From Quadrisphaera sp. DSM 44207 (lineage in GTDB: Bacteria > Actinomycetota > Actinomycetes > Actinomycetales > Quadrisphaeraceae), in assembly GCF_900101335.1 (NCBI RefSeq), contig NZ_FNKA01000001.1, positions 682,001 to 746,000 of the forward strand: DNA of 64,000 nucleotides, written 5' to 3'. This document shows positions 1 to 11,060 of the stretch, piece after piece (positions within the stretch are counted from its first letter, which is position 1; each line of letters opens with the position of its first letter). The notes beneath the pieces were generated by a model that saw nothing but the letters and a program-made list of their open reading frames with translations, had not been told where the DNA came from and ran no database searches. Both the position numbers and the translations under genes were made by a program.

Positions 1-581
1 GCGGCGGTGGCGGCGTCCGGCTTCTCGACGAAGTCGGCGGCCCGGTGCGCCAGCGGCGCACCGTCCAGGCCCAGCGGCTCGCCGGTGCGCACGTACCCGA
101 AGCCCGTGGCCGGCGACGTCGGCTCGATGCCGATGGTGACGACCCAGCCCGCCTCGGCGGCGACCACCGCCTGGCGCACGGCCTCGGCGAAGGCGGGCAG
201 GTCGGCCGGGGCCACGACGTGGTCGGCGGCGAAGGAGCCGACCACGACGTCCTCGCCCTCCCGGCGCGCGAGCACGGCCGCGGCCAGGCCGATCGCGGCC
301 ATCGAGTCGCGCGGGGACGGCTCGGCGAGCAGGGCGGAGGCCGCCAGGCCGGGCAGCTGCTCGCGCACCGCGCCGGCGTGCGCGGCGCCGGTGACGACGA
401 GCACCCGCTCCGGGCCCGCCAGGGGCGCGAGGCGGTCCCACGTGGCCTGCAGCAGCGTGCGGCCCGTGCCCGTCAGGTCGTGCAGGAACTTCGGGCTGGA
501 GGCCCGCGAGAGGGGCCACAGGCGGGTGCCGGCGCCGCCGGCCGGCACGACGGCCGCGAAGCCGGGCAGGGCGCTGGTCAC
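1..581 (-). CDS. manC: Mannose-1-phosphate guanylyltransferase, N-terminal part (runs off window)
   Basis: Makes GDP-mannose from mannose-1-phosphate and GTP for mannosylated glycans. About 193 N-terminal residues lie in the window; the C-terminus is beyond position 1. The nucleotidyltransferase signature PAGGAGTRLWPLSR follows the GTG start within about 12 residues, then SSPKFLHD (the PKQF-like substrate loop), AADH near residue 105 (metal-binding Asp), GYVRTGEPL and VEKPD. All are in the order expected for the GDP-mannose pyrophosphorylase family. It is divergent from sdhC with a 193-bp gap. I saw no strong Shine-Dalgarno before the GTG at 581. A related sugar-phosphate nucleotidyltransferase is less likely because of the RLWPLSR and PKFL pair. 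Confidence 0.9.
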   Translation of the reverse strand, partial: MTSALPGFAAVVPAGGAGTRLWPLSRASSPKFLHDLTGTGRTLLQATWDRLAPLAGPERVLVVTGAAHAGAVREQLPGLAASALLAEPSPRDSMAAIGLAAAVLARREGEDVVVGSFAADHVVAPADLPAFAEAVRQAVVAAEAGWVVTIGIEPTSPATGFGYVRTGEPLGLDGAPLAHRAADFVEKPDAATA

Positions 582-774
582 GGCACCCGATCCTGGCACG
601 CCCCCTCCCTCCTGCCCCGTCGTGAGGTGTTGGTCACGTCCTGGCACCGGCGAGGCCGCCGGCGGCGCTCCACTCAGTACGCTCCTGCTGTTCACCTGCA
701 GTCCTGAAGCGTGGACGCCGCCGTCCCACCGCCCCGCCGCGGACGACGCGCCCCGAGCACCCGAGGAGGCGCCC

Positions 775-1176
775 GTGCCCACCCTGCCGGCCATCCCCAC
801 CGTCTCCGGTCGCACCGGCACCCTGTACCGCGGCCGCGAGGGCATGTGGTCCTGGGTCGGCCACCGGATCACCGGTGTGCTGATCTTCGTGTTCCTCCTG
901 GTCCACGTCCTCGACACCGCCCTGGTCCGGGTCTCCCCCGAGGCCTACAACGCGATCATGGCGAGCTACAAGAACCCGGTCGTCGGCCTGGGCGAGGCGG
1001 GCCTGGTGGCCGCCGTCCTCTTCCACGCCCTCAACGGCGTGCGCGTGGTGCTCGTCGACTTCTGGCGCCGGGGCTCGCTGTACCAGCGGCACATGTTCTG
1101 GGCGGCGATGGGGCTGTTCGTGCTCCTGTTCGTGCCCTTCCTCGTCCGCCACATGGGCATCGTCCTCTCCCACTGA
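775..1176 (+). CDS. sdhC: Succinate dehydrogenase cytochrome b556 subunit
   Basis: Membrane anchor that, with SdhD, binds heme b and the quinone site of complex II. It is 133 aa from GTG 775, which has GAGGAGG at 763-769 five bases upstream; the frame stays open far upstream but that stretch is shadow of manC. Three membrane segments are visible (about residues 30-50, 75-95 and 108-128). The SdhC signature is present: W-S-W-V-G-H-R-I-T-G near residue 22 with the Ser/Arg of the quinone pocket, and a conserved His in LFHALNGVR for heme. It is the first gene of the sdhCDAB operon, with 42 bp to sdhD. Confidence 0.93.
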   Translation: MPTLPAIPTVSGRTGTLYRGREGMWSWVGHRITGVLIFVFLLVHVLDTALVRVSPEAYNAIMASYKNPVVGLGEAGLVAAVLFHALNGVRVVLVDFWRRGSLYQRHMFWAAMGLFVLLFVPFLVRHMGIVLSH

Positions 1177-1218
1177 CGCCACCCGGCACCGACGCCACTC
1201 CTGGAGGAAGGCGCTCCG

Positions 1219-1695
1219 ATGGCCCTGCAGACCACCCCCGCCACGTCCCCGCCGGTCGACGCGCCCCGCTCGCCGTACCGCCGCACCCGCTCCACGCGCA
1301 GCAACTACGAGATGTACGCGTGGCTGTTCACCCGCATCTCCGGCGTGCTGCTCGTCGTCATGGTGCTCGTGCACCTGTTCGTCAACCTCGTCGCCGGCGA
1401 CGGCATCAACCAGGTCGACTTCGGCTTCGTCGCCGGCAAGTGGGCCAACCCGTTCTGGCAGGTGTGGGACCTGCTGCTGCTGTGGCTGGCGATGCTGCAC
1501 GGCACGATCGGCGTGCGCACGATCATCAACGACTACACCGAGCGCAACAGCACCCGCATGGTCCTCAAGACCCTGCTGTGGACGGCGTTCGCGGTCACCG
1601 TGCTCCTCGGCACCCTGGTGATCTTCACGTTCGACCCGTGCCCCGTCGGCGCCGCCGCCGCGGACCTGCCCTCCTTCTGCCCGTCCGCGGCCTGA
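1219..1695 (+). CDS. sdhD: Succinate dehydrogenase hydrophobic membrane anchor subunit
   Basis: Second membrane anchor of complex II. It is 158 aa from ATG 1219, preceded by GGAGGAAGG at 1202-1210. Three hydrophobic helices are evident (about residues 35-58, 75-97, 112-135). The motif EMYAWLFTRISGV near residue 30 is typical of actinobacterial SdhD, and MLHGTIGVR supplies the heme-ligand His. The C-terminus is short and has two cysteines (DPCP and FCPS). It sits between sdhC and sdhA with 39 bp to sdhA, so the four genes are surely one transcript. Confidence 0.92.
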   Translation: MALQTTPATSPPVDAPRSPYRRTRSTRSNYEMYAWLFTRISGVLLVVMVLVHLFVNLVAGDGINQVDFGFVAGKWANPFWQVWDLLLLWLAMLHGTIGVRTIINDYTERNSTRMVLKTLLWTAFAVTVLLGTLVIFTFDPCPVGAAAADLPSFCPSAA

Positions 1696-1734
1696 CCAGC
1701 GCGACCGCGACCCCCGCCACCCCCGGAGGCCCTC

Positions 1735-3504
1735 GTGGACACCACCCACCTGCACACCCACCACTACGACGTGGTCATCGTCGGCGCTGGCGGCGCCGGC
1801 ATGCGCGCGGCCCTGGAGGCCGGCCAGCGCACGCGCACCGCGGTGCTGACGAAGCTGTACCCCACCCGCTCCCACACCGGCGCGGCGCAGGGCGGCATGT
1901 GCGCCGCCCTCGCCAACGTCGAGGAGGACAACTGGGAGTGGCACACCTTCGACACCGTCAAGGGCGGTGACTACCTCGTCGACCAGGACGCCGCCGAGGT
2001 CATGTGCAAGGAGGCCATCGACGCGGTCCTCGACCTGGAGAAGATGGGCCTGCCCTTCAACCGCACGCCCGAGGGCCGCATCGACCAGCGCCGCTTCGGC
2101 GGACACACCCGCAACCACGGCGAGGCCGCCGTGCGCCGCTCCTGCTACGCGGCCGACCGCACCGGCCACATGATCCTGCAGACCCTCTACCAGCAGTGCG
2201 TCAAGCACGAGGTGGAGTTCTTCAACGAGTTCTACGTCCTGGACCTGCTGCTCACCGACGTCGACGGCGTGCGCACCACCGCCGGCGTGGTCGCCTACGA
2301 GCTCGCCACGGGCGACGTGCACGTCTTCCGGGCCACGTCCGTGGTGCTGGCCACCGGCGGCGCGGGCAAGGTCTACAAGACCACCTCCAACGCGCACACC
2401 CTCACGGGCGACGGCATGGGCATCGCCTACCGGCGCGGCCTGCCGCTGGAGGACATGGAGTTCTTCCAGTTCCACCCCACGGGCCTGGCCGGCCTGGGGA
2501 TCCTGCTCTCCGAGGCCGCCCGCGGCGAGGGCGGGATCCTGCGCAACGGCGACGGCGAGCGCTTCATGGAGCGCTACGCGCCGACGATCAAGGACCTCGC
2601 GCCGCGCGACATCGTCGCCCGCTCGATGGCCAACGAGGTGCGCGAGGGGCGCGGCGCCGGCCCCGACAAGGACTACGTGCTGCTGGACCTCACGCACCTC
2701 GAGCCCGCGCACATCGACGCCAAGCTGCCGGACATCACCGAGTTCGCGCGCACCTACCTCGGCGTCGAGCCGTACACCGACCCGGTACCGGTCTACCCGA
2801 CCGCCCACTACGCCATGGGCGGGGTGCCGACGACGGTGACGGCGGAGGTCCTCGCCGACAACGAGACCGTCGTGCCGGGCCTGTACGCCGCCGGGGAGGT
2901 CGCGTGCGTGAGCGTGCACGGCTCGAACCGCCTGGGCACCAACTCCCTGCTCGACATCAACGTCTTCGGCAAGCGGGCGGGCGTCGCGGCCGCCGACCAC
3001 GCCCTGCGCAGCACCACGCCGGAGCTGCCCGAGGCCCCGGAGGCCCTCGTCGTCGACATGGTCGAGGGCATGCGCTCGTCCACCGGCAGCGAGCGCGTGT
3101 CCGTGCTGCGGCGCGAGCTGCAGGAGACCATGGACCTCAACGCCCAGGTCTTCCGCACCGAGGTCACCCTCAAGCAGGCCCTGGCCGACGTGCAGGGGCT
3201 GCGCGAGCGCTACGCGCGCGTGTCCGTGCAGGACAAGGGCCGCCGCTACAACACCGACCTCCTCGAGGCGATCGAGCTGGGCTTCCTGCTCGAGCTCGCC
3301 GAGGTGATCGTCGCGGGCGCGCTGGAGCGCAAGGAGTCCCGCGGCGGGCACTTCCGCGAGGACCACCCCCACCGCGACGACGTGAACCACATGCGGCACA
3401 CGATGGCCTACCGGACGGTGGACGCCGGCGGGCGCGAGGGCGTCCGCCTGGACACCAAGCCGGTCGTCACCACCCGCTACCAGCCGATGGAGCGCAAGTA
3501 CTGA
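1735..3504 (+). CDS. sdhA: Succinate dehydrogenase flavoprotein subunit
   Basis: Catalytic FAD subunit that oxidises succinate to fumarate in the TCA cycle and passes electrons to SdhB. It is 589 aa, the usual length. The start is GTG 1735, ten bases after GGAGG. The dinucleotide-binding motif VIVGAGGAGMRA spans residues 14-25. His47 in TRSHTGAAQGG is the covalent FAD attachment residue of the family. The substrate-site signature FHPTGL lies near residue 246, and ARSMANEVREGRG and HGSNRLGTNSLLD are also present. The stop overlaps the sdhB start (TGATG), consistent with translational coupling. Confidence 0.97.
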   Translation: MDTTHLHTHHYDVVIVGAGGAGMRAALEAGQRTRTAVLTKLYPTRSHTGAAQGGMCAALANVEEDNWEWHTFDTVKGGDYLVDQDAAEVMCKEAIDAVLDLEKMGLPFNRTPEGRIDQRRFGGHTRNHGEAAVRRSCYAADRTGHMILQTLYQQCVKHEVEFFNEFYVLDLLLTDVDGVRTTAGVVAYELATGDVHVFRATSVVLATGGAGKVYKTTSNAHTLTGDGMGIAYRRGLPLEDMEFFQFHPTGLAGLGILLSEAARGEGGILRNGDGERFMERYAPTIKDLAPRDIVARSMANEVREGRGAGPDKDYVLLDLTHLEPAHIDAKLPDITEFARTYLGVEPYTDPVPVYPTAHYAMGGVPTTVTAEVLADNETVVPGLYAAGEVACVSVHGSNRLGTNSLLDINVFGKRAGVAAADHALRSTTPELPEAPEALVVDMVEGMRSSTGSERVSVLRRELQETMDLNAQVFRTEVTLKQALADVQGLRERYARVSVQDKGRRYNTDLLEAIELGFLLELAEVIVAGALERKESRGGHFREDHPHRDDVNHMRHTMAYRTVDAGGREGVRLDTKPVVTTRYQPMERKY

Positions 3505-4250
3505 TGCCCGCCGACAAGCCCGCCACCCCCCCGGGCGTGCCGTCCTTCGACGTCACCATCCGGGTGCGCCGCTACGACCCGGAGCAGGACCAGGCGCCGC
3601 ACTGGGTCGACTACACCGTCACGGCGCACGGCACCGACCGGCTGCTCGACGCCCTGCACAAGATCAAGTGGGACCTGGACGGGTCCCTGACCTTCCGCCG
3701 CTCCTGCGCGCACGGGGTCTGCGGCTCCGACGCCATGCGCATCAACGGCCGCAACCGGCTGGCGTGCAAGGCGCTGCTGAAGGACCTCGACCCGTCCAAG
3801 CCGATCCTCGTCGAGCCCATCAAGGGCCTGCCGGTGGAGAAGGACCTCGTGGTGGACATGGAGCCGTTCTTCCAGTCCTACCGCGAGATCATGCCCTTCC
3901 TCATCACCTCCGGGCACGAGCCGACCCGCGAGCGCCTGCAGTCGGCGCAGGACCGCGAGCGCTTCGACGACACCACCAAGTGCATCCTGTGCGCCGCGTG
4001 CACCAGCTCGTGCCCGGTGTTCTGGACCGACGGGCAGTACTTCGGCCCGGCGGCGATCGTCAACGCGCACCGGTTCATCTTCGACAGCCGCGACGAGGGC
4101 GCCGACCTGCGCCTGGAGGTCCTCAACGACCGCGAGGGCGTGTGGCGCTGCCGCACCACCTTCAACTGCTCGGAGGCCTGCCCGCGCGGGATCCAGGTGA
4201 CGAAGGCGATCGCCGAGGTCAAGCAGGCGCTGCTGACGCGCAAGCTCTGA
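3504..4250 (+). CDS. sdhB: Succinate dehydrogenase iron-sulfur subunit
   Basis: Electron-transfer subunit carrying the three Fe-S clusters of complex II. It is 248 aa, starting at the ATG that overlaps the sdhA stop. The 2Fe-2S ligands are in SCAHGVCGSD (Cys68, Cys73, Asp76) with a later Cys88; the Asp in place of a third Cys is also seen in E. coli SdhB, so it is not a defect. The C-terminal ferredoxin part has CILCAACTSSCP and CSEACPRGI for the 4Fe-4S and 3Fe-4S clusters. It is the last gene of the operon, followed by 33 bp to the convergent UPF0761 gene. Confidence 0.96.
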   Translation: MPADKPATPPGVPSFDVTIRVRRYDPEQDQAPHWVDYTVTAHGTDRLLDALHKIKWDLDGSLTFRRSCAHGVCGSDAMRINGRNRLACKALLKDLDPSKPILVEPIKGLPVEKDLVVDMEPFFQSYREIMPFLITSGHEPTRERLQSAQDRERFDDTTKCILCAACTSSCPVFWTDGQYFGPAAIVNAHRFIFDSRDEGADLRLEVLNDREGVWRCRTTFNCSEACPRGIQVTKAIAEVKQALLTRKL

Positions 4251-4283
4251 CCCGGCGCCGCTCCGCGGGGCGGGGCTGGGCCC

Positions 4284-5429
4284 TCAGGCGCCGGCGCGCC
4301 GTCGGGAGCGGGTCCGCAGGACCTCGGTCGCCGTCCTCGCGCTCAGCGCCGCCCCGGCCCCCAGCAGCGCGCCGGCGGCCAGGACCGCTCCCGTGCCGGC
4401 GCGTCCCCGTCCCCCGGCGGGCAGGACGACACCGGCCGGGAGGTCGGCACCGGCGGGCAGCGCAGCGCCGCTGAGCACCGCCGCGCCGACCGCGGCGACC
4501 GGCCCGACCTCGGGCCCGAGGACGGGCTGCGCCTCCCGGGCGGTGACGACGGCGACGACGCCGGGCGAGGTCGCGGCCCAGGCGGCGGCGAACAGCACCA
4601 CGCGCGAGACGACGTTCATCCACAGCAGCAGGCCGACGAGCACGGCGGACGTGGCGAGGACCGGGTTGCTGCTGTTCGTGGTGATGGCGCGCAGGAGGAT
4701 CCCGCCGAAGAGCTTGAGCGCCCCGAGCCCGACGGCGCCCACCAGGGCGGCGGTGCGCACCTCCCGCCACGGCAGGGGCACCCCCGACAGGCCGCGCAGG
4801 ACGACGACGAAGATCGTCGTGTCGACGACGAGCACCGCGAGCACGCTGAGGACCCGCAGCAGCGCGGCGCCCGCCGGGCCGCCCTCGAGGCCGACCAGGC
4901 GCAGCAGCCAGCCCCCGAAGGCGTTGACGGTCACGGACAGCACGGCCGAGGCGAGCAGGACCACGCCGAAGGTGAGCAGGCCCCGCAGGTCCCTCAGCCG
5001 CCGGGCCAGGACGCCGACGTCCAGCTGGGGGACGCCGAACATCGCCCGCACCCCGTCGCGCAGCGCCCCGACCCAGCCCAGCCCGGAGACCAGGGCCGTG
5101 ACGAAGAACAGGGCGCCGGTGCTGCTGAGCAGGTCGCGCCGGAACAGGTCCTCGACCCCCAGGACGCCCTGCGGGTCCTGCTCCGTGCGCAGCAGCCCGG
5201 GCACCTGCGTGTCGATCGCCGCCACCACCTGGTCGCGCAGGAGGAAGTCCTGCCCGACCACGAGCCCGACCACCGTGAAGGCGGCGATGACGGAGGAGAC
5301 GAGGGAGAACAGCGCCACGTAGGCGAGGCCGCCGGCGAGCACGGTGCCGCGGTGCGCCGCGTAGTGCGCCACCGCGCGGCCGGGGTGGCTGATCGCCAGG
5401 CGGTGCAGGAGGGAGGCGAGCCGGGCCAC
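4284..5429 (-). CDS. YihY/UPF0761 family integral membrane protein
   Basis: An inner-membrane protein of the YihY (formerly 'RNase BN') family whose real function is unknown. It is 381 aa from GTG 5429. The family hallmark is seen early: HYAAHRGTVLAGGLAYVALFS, where G-G-L-A-Y replaces the usual ALAYR. About six membrane segments follow, with the conserved WREV and a run of helices around residues 140-330. The C-terminal 70 residues are Ala/Gly/Pro-rich and low complexity. The start lies 8 bp after the stop of the RNA ligase-like gene, so trpS, the ligase-like gene and this gene probably form one operon. Confidence 0.85.
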   Translation of the reverse strand: MARLASLLHRLAISHPGRAVAHYAAHRGTVLAGGLAYVALFSLVSSVIAAFTVVGLVVGQDFLLRDQVVAAIDTQVPGLLRTEQDPQGVLGVEDLFRRDLLSSTGALFFVTALVSGLGWVGALRDGVRAMFGVPQLDVGVLARRLRDLRGLLTFGVVLLASAVLSVTVNAFGGWLLRLVGLEGGPAGAALLRVLSVLAVLVVDTTIFVVVLRGLSGVPLPWREVRTAALVGAVGLGALKLFGGILLRAITTNSSNPVLATSAVLVGLLLWMNVVSRVVLFAAAWAATSPGVVAVVTAREAQPVLGPEVGPVAAVGAAVLSGAALPAGADLPAGVVLPAGGRGRAGTGAVLAAGALLGAGAALSARTATEVLRTRSRRRAGA

Positions 5430-5437
5430 GGCGGGGG

Positions 5438-5965
5438 TCAGCCGGCGCCGAGGAGGAACTCGGTGACCGGCCGCCACACGCCGTCCGGGCCGTGGGCGTA
5501 CAGCGTCATGGCCGAGACGGGGAAGTCCGCCTCGTAGTCGCAGAGCGTCTTGGCGGCGCGGTCCAGGGACTCGTCGTCCACCTCGTGGGCGACGGTGACG
5601 TGGGGGTGGTACGGGAAGCGCCGGCGGCCGTCCAGCGGACCGGTGCGCACGCACCGCTCCAGCAGCTCGCACTCCCCCGCGCCGTCCCCGACCCGCACGA
5701 AGACGACCGGGGAGACCGGGCGGAAGCTGCTGGTGCCGCTCAGGCTCATCCGGAACGGGCGCGTGCGGGCGGCGCACGTCGCCAGGTGCTCGCGCACCGC
5801 GTCGAGCGAGCCGGCGTCCACCCCGGTCGGGGGCACGAGCGTCACGTGCGCGGGGATCGCCCAGGCCAGCGGGTCGCCGAAGTCGGCGCGCCACCGCTGC
5901 AGCTCCTCGGCGTGCGGGGCGGGCACGGGGATCGCCACGCCGATGGTGACCTCGTCGGTCGACAC
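5438..5965 (-). CDS. 2'-5' RNA ligase / cyclic phosphodiesterase (LigT-like) family protein
   Basis: A 175-aa 2H-phosphoesterase. The two catalytic HxT/S motifs are visible: HVTLVPP near residue 40 and HVTVAHE near residue 125, spaced as in the LigT/2H family. Members cleave 2',3'-cyclic phosphates or ligate 2'-5' bonds in RNA; the physiological substrate here cannot be told from sequence. Start GTG 5965 is chosen because it follows the trpS stop by 8 bases and gives a normal-length family member. It is co-directional with trpS and the YihY gene, with spacings of 8 bp each. Confidence 0.82.
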   Translation of the reverse strand: MSTDEVTIGVAIPVPAPHAEELQRWRADFGDPLAWAIPAHVTLVPPTGVDAGSLDAVREHLATCAARTRPFRMSLSGTSSFRPVSPVVFVRVGDGAGECELLERCVRTGPLDGRRRFPYHPHVTVAHEVDDESLDRAAKTLCDYEADFPVSAMTLYAHGPDGVWRPVTEFLLGAG

Positions 5966-5973
5966 GGGGCGCG

Positions 5974-8224
<2,251 letters not shown>

Positions 8225-8228
<4 letters not shown>

Positions 8229-9511
8229 ACCCCGCCGCGCACGCCTCCCCGACCTGGCTGCCCGCGCGCGACCCGGCCGAGGCGGCGCGCGCGGTGGCGG
8301 CCGCGTTCTCCGAGGCCTTCGGCGGCGGCGGCGGCGGCGGCAGCAGCGACGACAGCAGCGGCGGCGGCGGCGGGCCGGACGGCGTGTGGGCCGCGCCGGG
8401 GCGCGTGAACCTCATCGGCGAGCACCTGGACTACAACGGCGGCCCGGTGCTGCCCCTGGCGCTGCCGCACCGCACGGTCGTCGCGGTGCGCGTGCGCGAG
8501 GACGACGCGGTGCGGCTGGTCTCCGCGTCCGCCCTCGGGGAGGACGCGGCCCGCTGGGAGGGCCGCCTGCCCGACGTGGGGCCGGGGTCGCCGTCCGGCT
8601 GGGCCGCGTACGCGGCCGGGGTGCTGTGGGCGCTGCGCGAGGCGGGCCACGACGTGCCGGGCGTCGACGTCGCGGTCGACTCCGCCGTGCCGATCGGCGC
8701 GGGCCTGTCCAGCTCCGCGGCGCTGGAGTGCGCCGTCGCGGTGGCCCTCGCCGACGCCCTCGGCCTGCCGACCGACGACGCGGGCCGGGCCGCGCTGGCC
8801 GCCGCGTGCGTGCGGGCGGAGAACGAGGTCGCCGGGGCCCCGACCGGCGGCATGGACCAGGCGGCGTCGCTGCGCTGCACGCCCGGGCAGGCGATCCTGC
8901 TCGACACCCGGGACTCCTCGGTGCAGCAGGTGCCCCTCGACCTCGCCCCCGCCGGCCTGGCGCTGCTGGTCGTGGACACCCGCGCCTCGCACTCGCACAG
9001 CACCGGCGGGTACGGGGACCGGCGCGCCGAGAGCGCCCGGGCCGCGCAGGCGCTCGGCGTCGAGCACCTGGCGGCCGTGGCCGACCTCGACGACGCCCTG
9101 CGGCGGCTGGGCGGCGCGGGCACCGACCCCGACGCCGCGGAGGTGCTGCGCCGGCGCACGCGCCACGTCGTCACGGAGACGGCGCGGGTGCGCGAGGCCG
9201 TCGCGCTGCTGCGCGAGGAGCGGTACGAGGCGGTGGCGCCGCTGCTCAGCGCCTCGCACGCCTCCATGCGCGACGACTACGAGATCTCCAGCCCGGAGCT
9301 GGACACCGCCTGCGAGGCGGCCGAGGCCGCCGGCGCGCTCGGGGCGCGGATGACGGGCGGCGGGTTCGGCGGCTCCGCCGTCGCGCTCGTGCGCGCGGAC
9401 GACGCCGGGCGCGTCGCCGCCGCCGTGCACGAGGCGGCCGCGCGGGCCGGGCACCCGCAGCCGGCGTTCCTCCTCGCCGTCCCGAGCGCGGGAGCGGCCC
9501 GGGTCGCCTGA
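8225..9511 (+). CDS. galK: Galactokinase
   Basis: Phosphorylates galactose to galactose-1-phosphate, the substrate of GalT. It is 428 aa. GHMP-kinase landmarks are in order: GRVNLIGEHLDYNGG near residue 60 (galactose binding), the ATP loop IGAGLSSSAALE near residue 158, the aspartate base in ENEVAGAPTGGMDQ, and MTGGGFGGSAV near residue 377. Start GTG 8225 overlaps the galT stop, so the two are translationally coupled. A Gly/Ser/Asp-only stretch (about residues 36-54) interrupts the N-terminal region just before the galactose-binding loop and is unusual for galactokinases. Confidence 0.95.
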
Positions 9512-9563
9512 CCCGGGCCGCCGGTCGTGCCGCTGGGAGTGCCGCTGGGAGTGCAGGGGGTGG

Positions 9564-9788
9564 TCAGCCGAGCAGGCCGCCCAGCTTGCCGCCGACGCCG
9601 CCGCCCTGGCCGCCACCGCCGGAGACCATGCGGATCACGTCCTGGACGTCGAAGCCGAACTTGCTCAGCAGCCCCGCGTGCTGGTCGGTGTCGACCTGGC
9701 CGGGCAGCTCGGCGTCGGCCTGCTGCGCCTGGTCACCCCTGCCCTGGGAGCGGAGGAGGTCGAGGATCTGCGACTTGTCGATCTGCAT
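9564..9788 (-). CDS. Small conserved actinobacterial protein, function unknown
   Basis: A 74-aa acidic protein starting MQIDKSQILDLLRSQG, followed by a Gln/Asp-rich stretch with ELPGQVDTDQHAGLL and a glycine-rich tail. I recognise this as a family of roughly 60-80 aa hypotheticals common in actinobacteria, with the invariant ELP-x-QVDTD core; no function is known to me. The longer frame upstream is rejected because ATG 9788 follows GAGGGCGGC as ribosome binding site and gives the family N-terminus. It is convergent with galK (52 bp) and divergent from the permease gene. Confidence 0.8.
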   Translation of the reverse strand: MQIDKSQILDLLRSQGRGDQAQQADAELPGQVDTDQHAGLLSKFGFDVQDVIRMVSGGGGQGGGVGGKLGGLLG

Positions 9789-9901
9789 GCCGCCCTCGTA
9801 CCCGGCCGCGGCGGCGGCCACACCTCGGCTGCAGCTCCCCGGAGCACGAGCGCGGGCCACCCGGTGCAGGCCCGGGCGAGGGGGCACCGCAGGATGAGCG
9901 C

Positions 9902-10993
9902 ATGAGCACGCCCCTCCTGCCCGCGCCGACCGGCCGGGCCCCGGCGCGGCGCACGCTGCTCGGCGCCGGCGTCGTCGCCCTCGTCGCCGCCGCCGGGCTC
10001 GCGTGGGCCAAGTGGCTGCCCTACTCGGCGCGGACGGCGGACCTGCTGGCCGACCCGGTCTGGCCCGGCTCCTCCCTCCTGCAGGCCGGCGCGGACGCCG
10101 GCACGGGCGCGCTCGCGCGGGCGTGGACGTTCACCGCGACGTACACCGCCTCGGTGTGGAAGGCCCTGCTCGTGGCCCTCGTCGTGGCCGCGTGCGTGCA
10201 GGTGCTGCTGCCGCGGCGCTGGCTGCTGCGCGTGCTGGCCCGGCGCACCGCCCTGGGCTCCTCGGCCGCGGGTGGGCTGCTGGCGCTGCCGGGGATGATG
10301 TGCACCTGCTGCACCGCGCCGCTGGCCGTCACCATGCGCCGGGCGGGGGTGCCGACGTCCGCCGCCGTCGCCTTCTGGCTCGGCAACCCGGTGCTCAACC
10401 CCGCCGTGCTCGTCTTCCTCGCGCTGCTGACCCCGTGGCCGTGGGTCGCCGTGCGCGCCGGGCTGGGGCTGCTCCTGGTGGTCGGGGTCGCGGCCGTCGT
10501 GGGCCGGGTCGCCGACCGCCGCGCCGCCGCGCCGGCCGCCGCCGAGCAGGAGGTCGCGGCCGCGGCCCGCGAGGTCGCGCAGGCCGAGCCGCCCCTGCGG
10601 GAGCTGCCGGGCCGCCTCGCCCGCGCGTTCGCGCGCCTGGCCGTCGTGCTGGTGCCCGAGTACCTGCTGCTGGTGTTCGTGGTCGGCCTGGTCGGCGCCC
10701 CGCTCGGGCAGCTGCTGGGCACCGGCGGTGCGCTCGCGGTGCTCCTCGCCGCCGCCGCGGGCGCCGTGGTGGTGCTCCCCACGGGCGGGGAGATCCCCGT
10801 CGTCCTCGCCCTGGCCGCGGCCGGCGCCGGGGCCGGGGTGCTGGGCGCGCTGCTCATCGCGCTGCCGGCGCTGAGCCTGCCGTCGGCGCTCATGGTCGGC
10901 AGGGCGCTGGGCTGGCGCGTGACCGGCGCCGTGTGCGCGAGCACGGTGGCGGTCGCCGTGGTCGCGGGCGGCGCGCTCGCCGTCCTGTCCTGA
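9902..10993 (+). CDS. YraQ/DUF318-type permease (ArsP-like superfamily)
   Basis: A 363-aa polytopic membrane protein with about eight to ten hydrophobic helices in two repeated halves. The first half has the family motif GMMCTCCTAPLAV near residue 135 followed by GNPVLNPAVL; the second half has the matching LPTGGEIPVVLAL. These are hallmarks of the permease family that includes the organoarsenical exporter ArsP and YraQ. The adjacent cysteines could bind a thiophilic metal or trivalent arsenical, but no ars genes are nearby, so the substrate is unknown. ATG 9902 has a CAGGAT box ending 6 nt upstream, compatible with a leaderless transcript. Confidence 0.83.
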   Translation: MSTPLLPAPTGRAPARRTLLGAGVVALVAAAGLAWAKWLPYSARTADLLADPVWPGSSLLQAGADAGTGALARAWTFTATYTASVWKALLVALVVAACVQVLLPRRWLLRVLARRTALGSSAAGGLLALPGMMCTCCTAPLAVTMRRAGVPTSAAVAFWLGNPVLNPAVLVFLALLTPWPWVAVRAGLGLLLVVGVAAVVGRVADRRAAAPAAAEQEVAAAAREVAQAEPPLRELPGRLARAFARLAVVLVPEYLLLVFVVGLVGAPLGQLLGTGGALAVLLAAAAGAVVVLPTGGEIPVVLALAAAGAGAGVLGALLIALPALSLPSALMVGRALGWRVTGAVCASTVAVAVVAGGALAVLS

Positions 10994-11026
10994 CGGCGGC
11001 GGCCCCGGCGCGGGGCTGCGCCGCCG
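10994..11026. terminator. Hairpin between convergent genes
   Basis: CGGCGGC (10994-11000) pairs with GCCGCCG (11020-11026), and an inner stem GCCCCG/CGGGGC closes a GCG loop. It lies one base after the permease stop and before a convergent gene, with no T-run, as is common for actinobacterial terminators. Confidence 0.55.
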
Positions 11027-11060
11027 GGCCTCGACCGGGCCCGACCGGCCTCGACCGGGC
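11027..11060. repeat. Two direct copies of a 14-bp sequence, 20-bp period
   Basis: GGCCTCGACCGGGC occurs at 11027-11040 and 11047-11060, just after the hairpin and before the stop of the convergent gene. No function is evident. Confidence 0.6.

Noticed and set aside
630-646. GTGAGGTGTTGGTCAC-like dyad upstream of sdhC, considered as a CRP/GlxR site
   Set aside because: The half-sites GTGA and TCAC are separated by 8 bases instead of 6, so it does not fit the consensus.
634-3399. A 921-codon open frame on the minus strand across sdhCDAB
   Set aside because: Its product is Val/His/Ala/Arg-rich without domains and mirrors the sdh codons; high GC3 keeps the antisense frame open.
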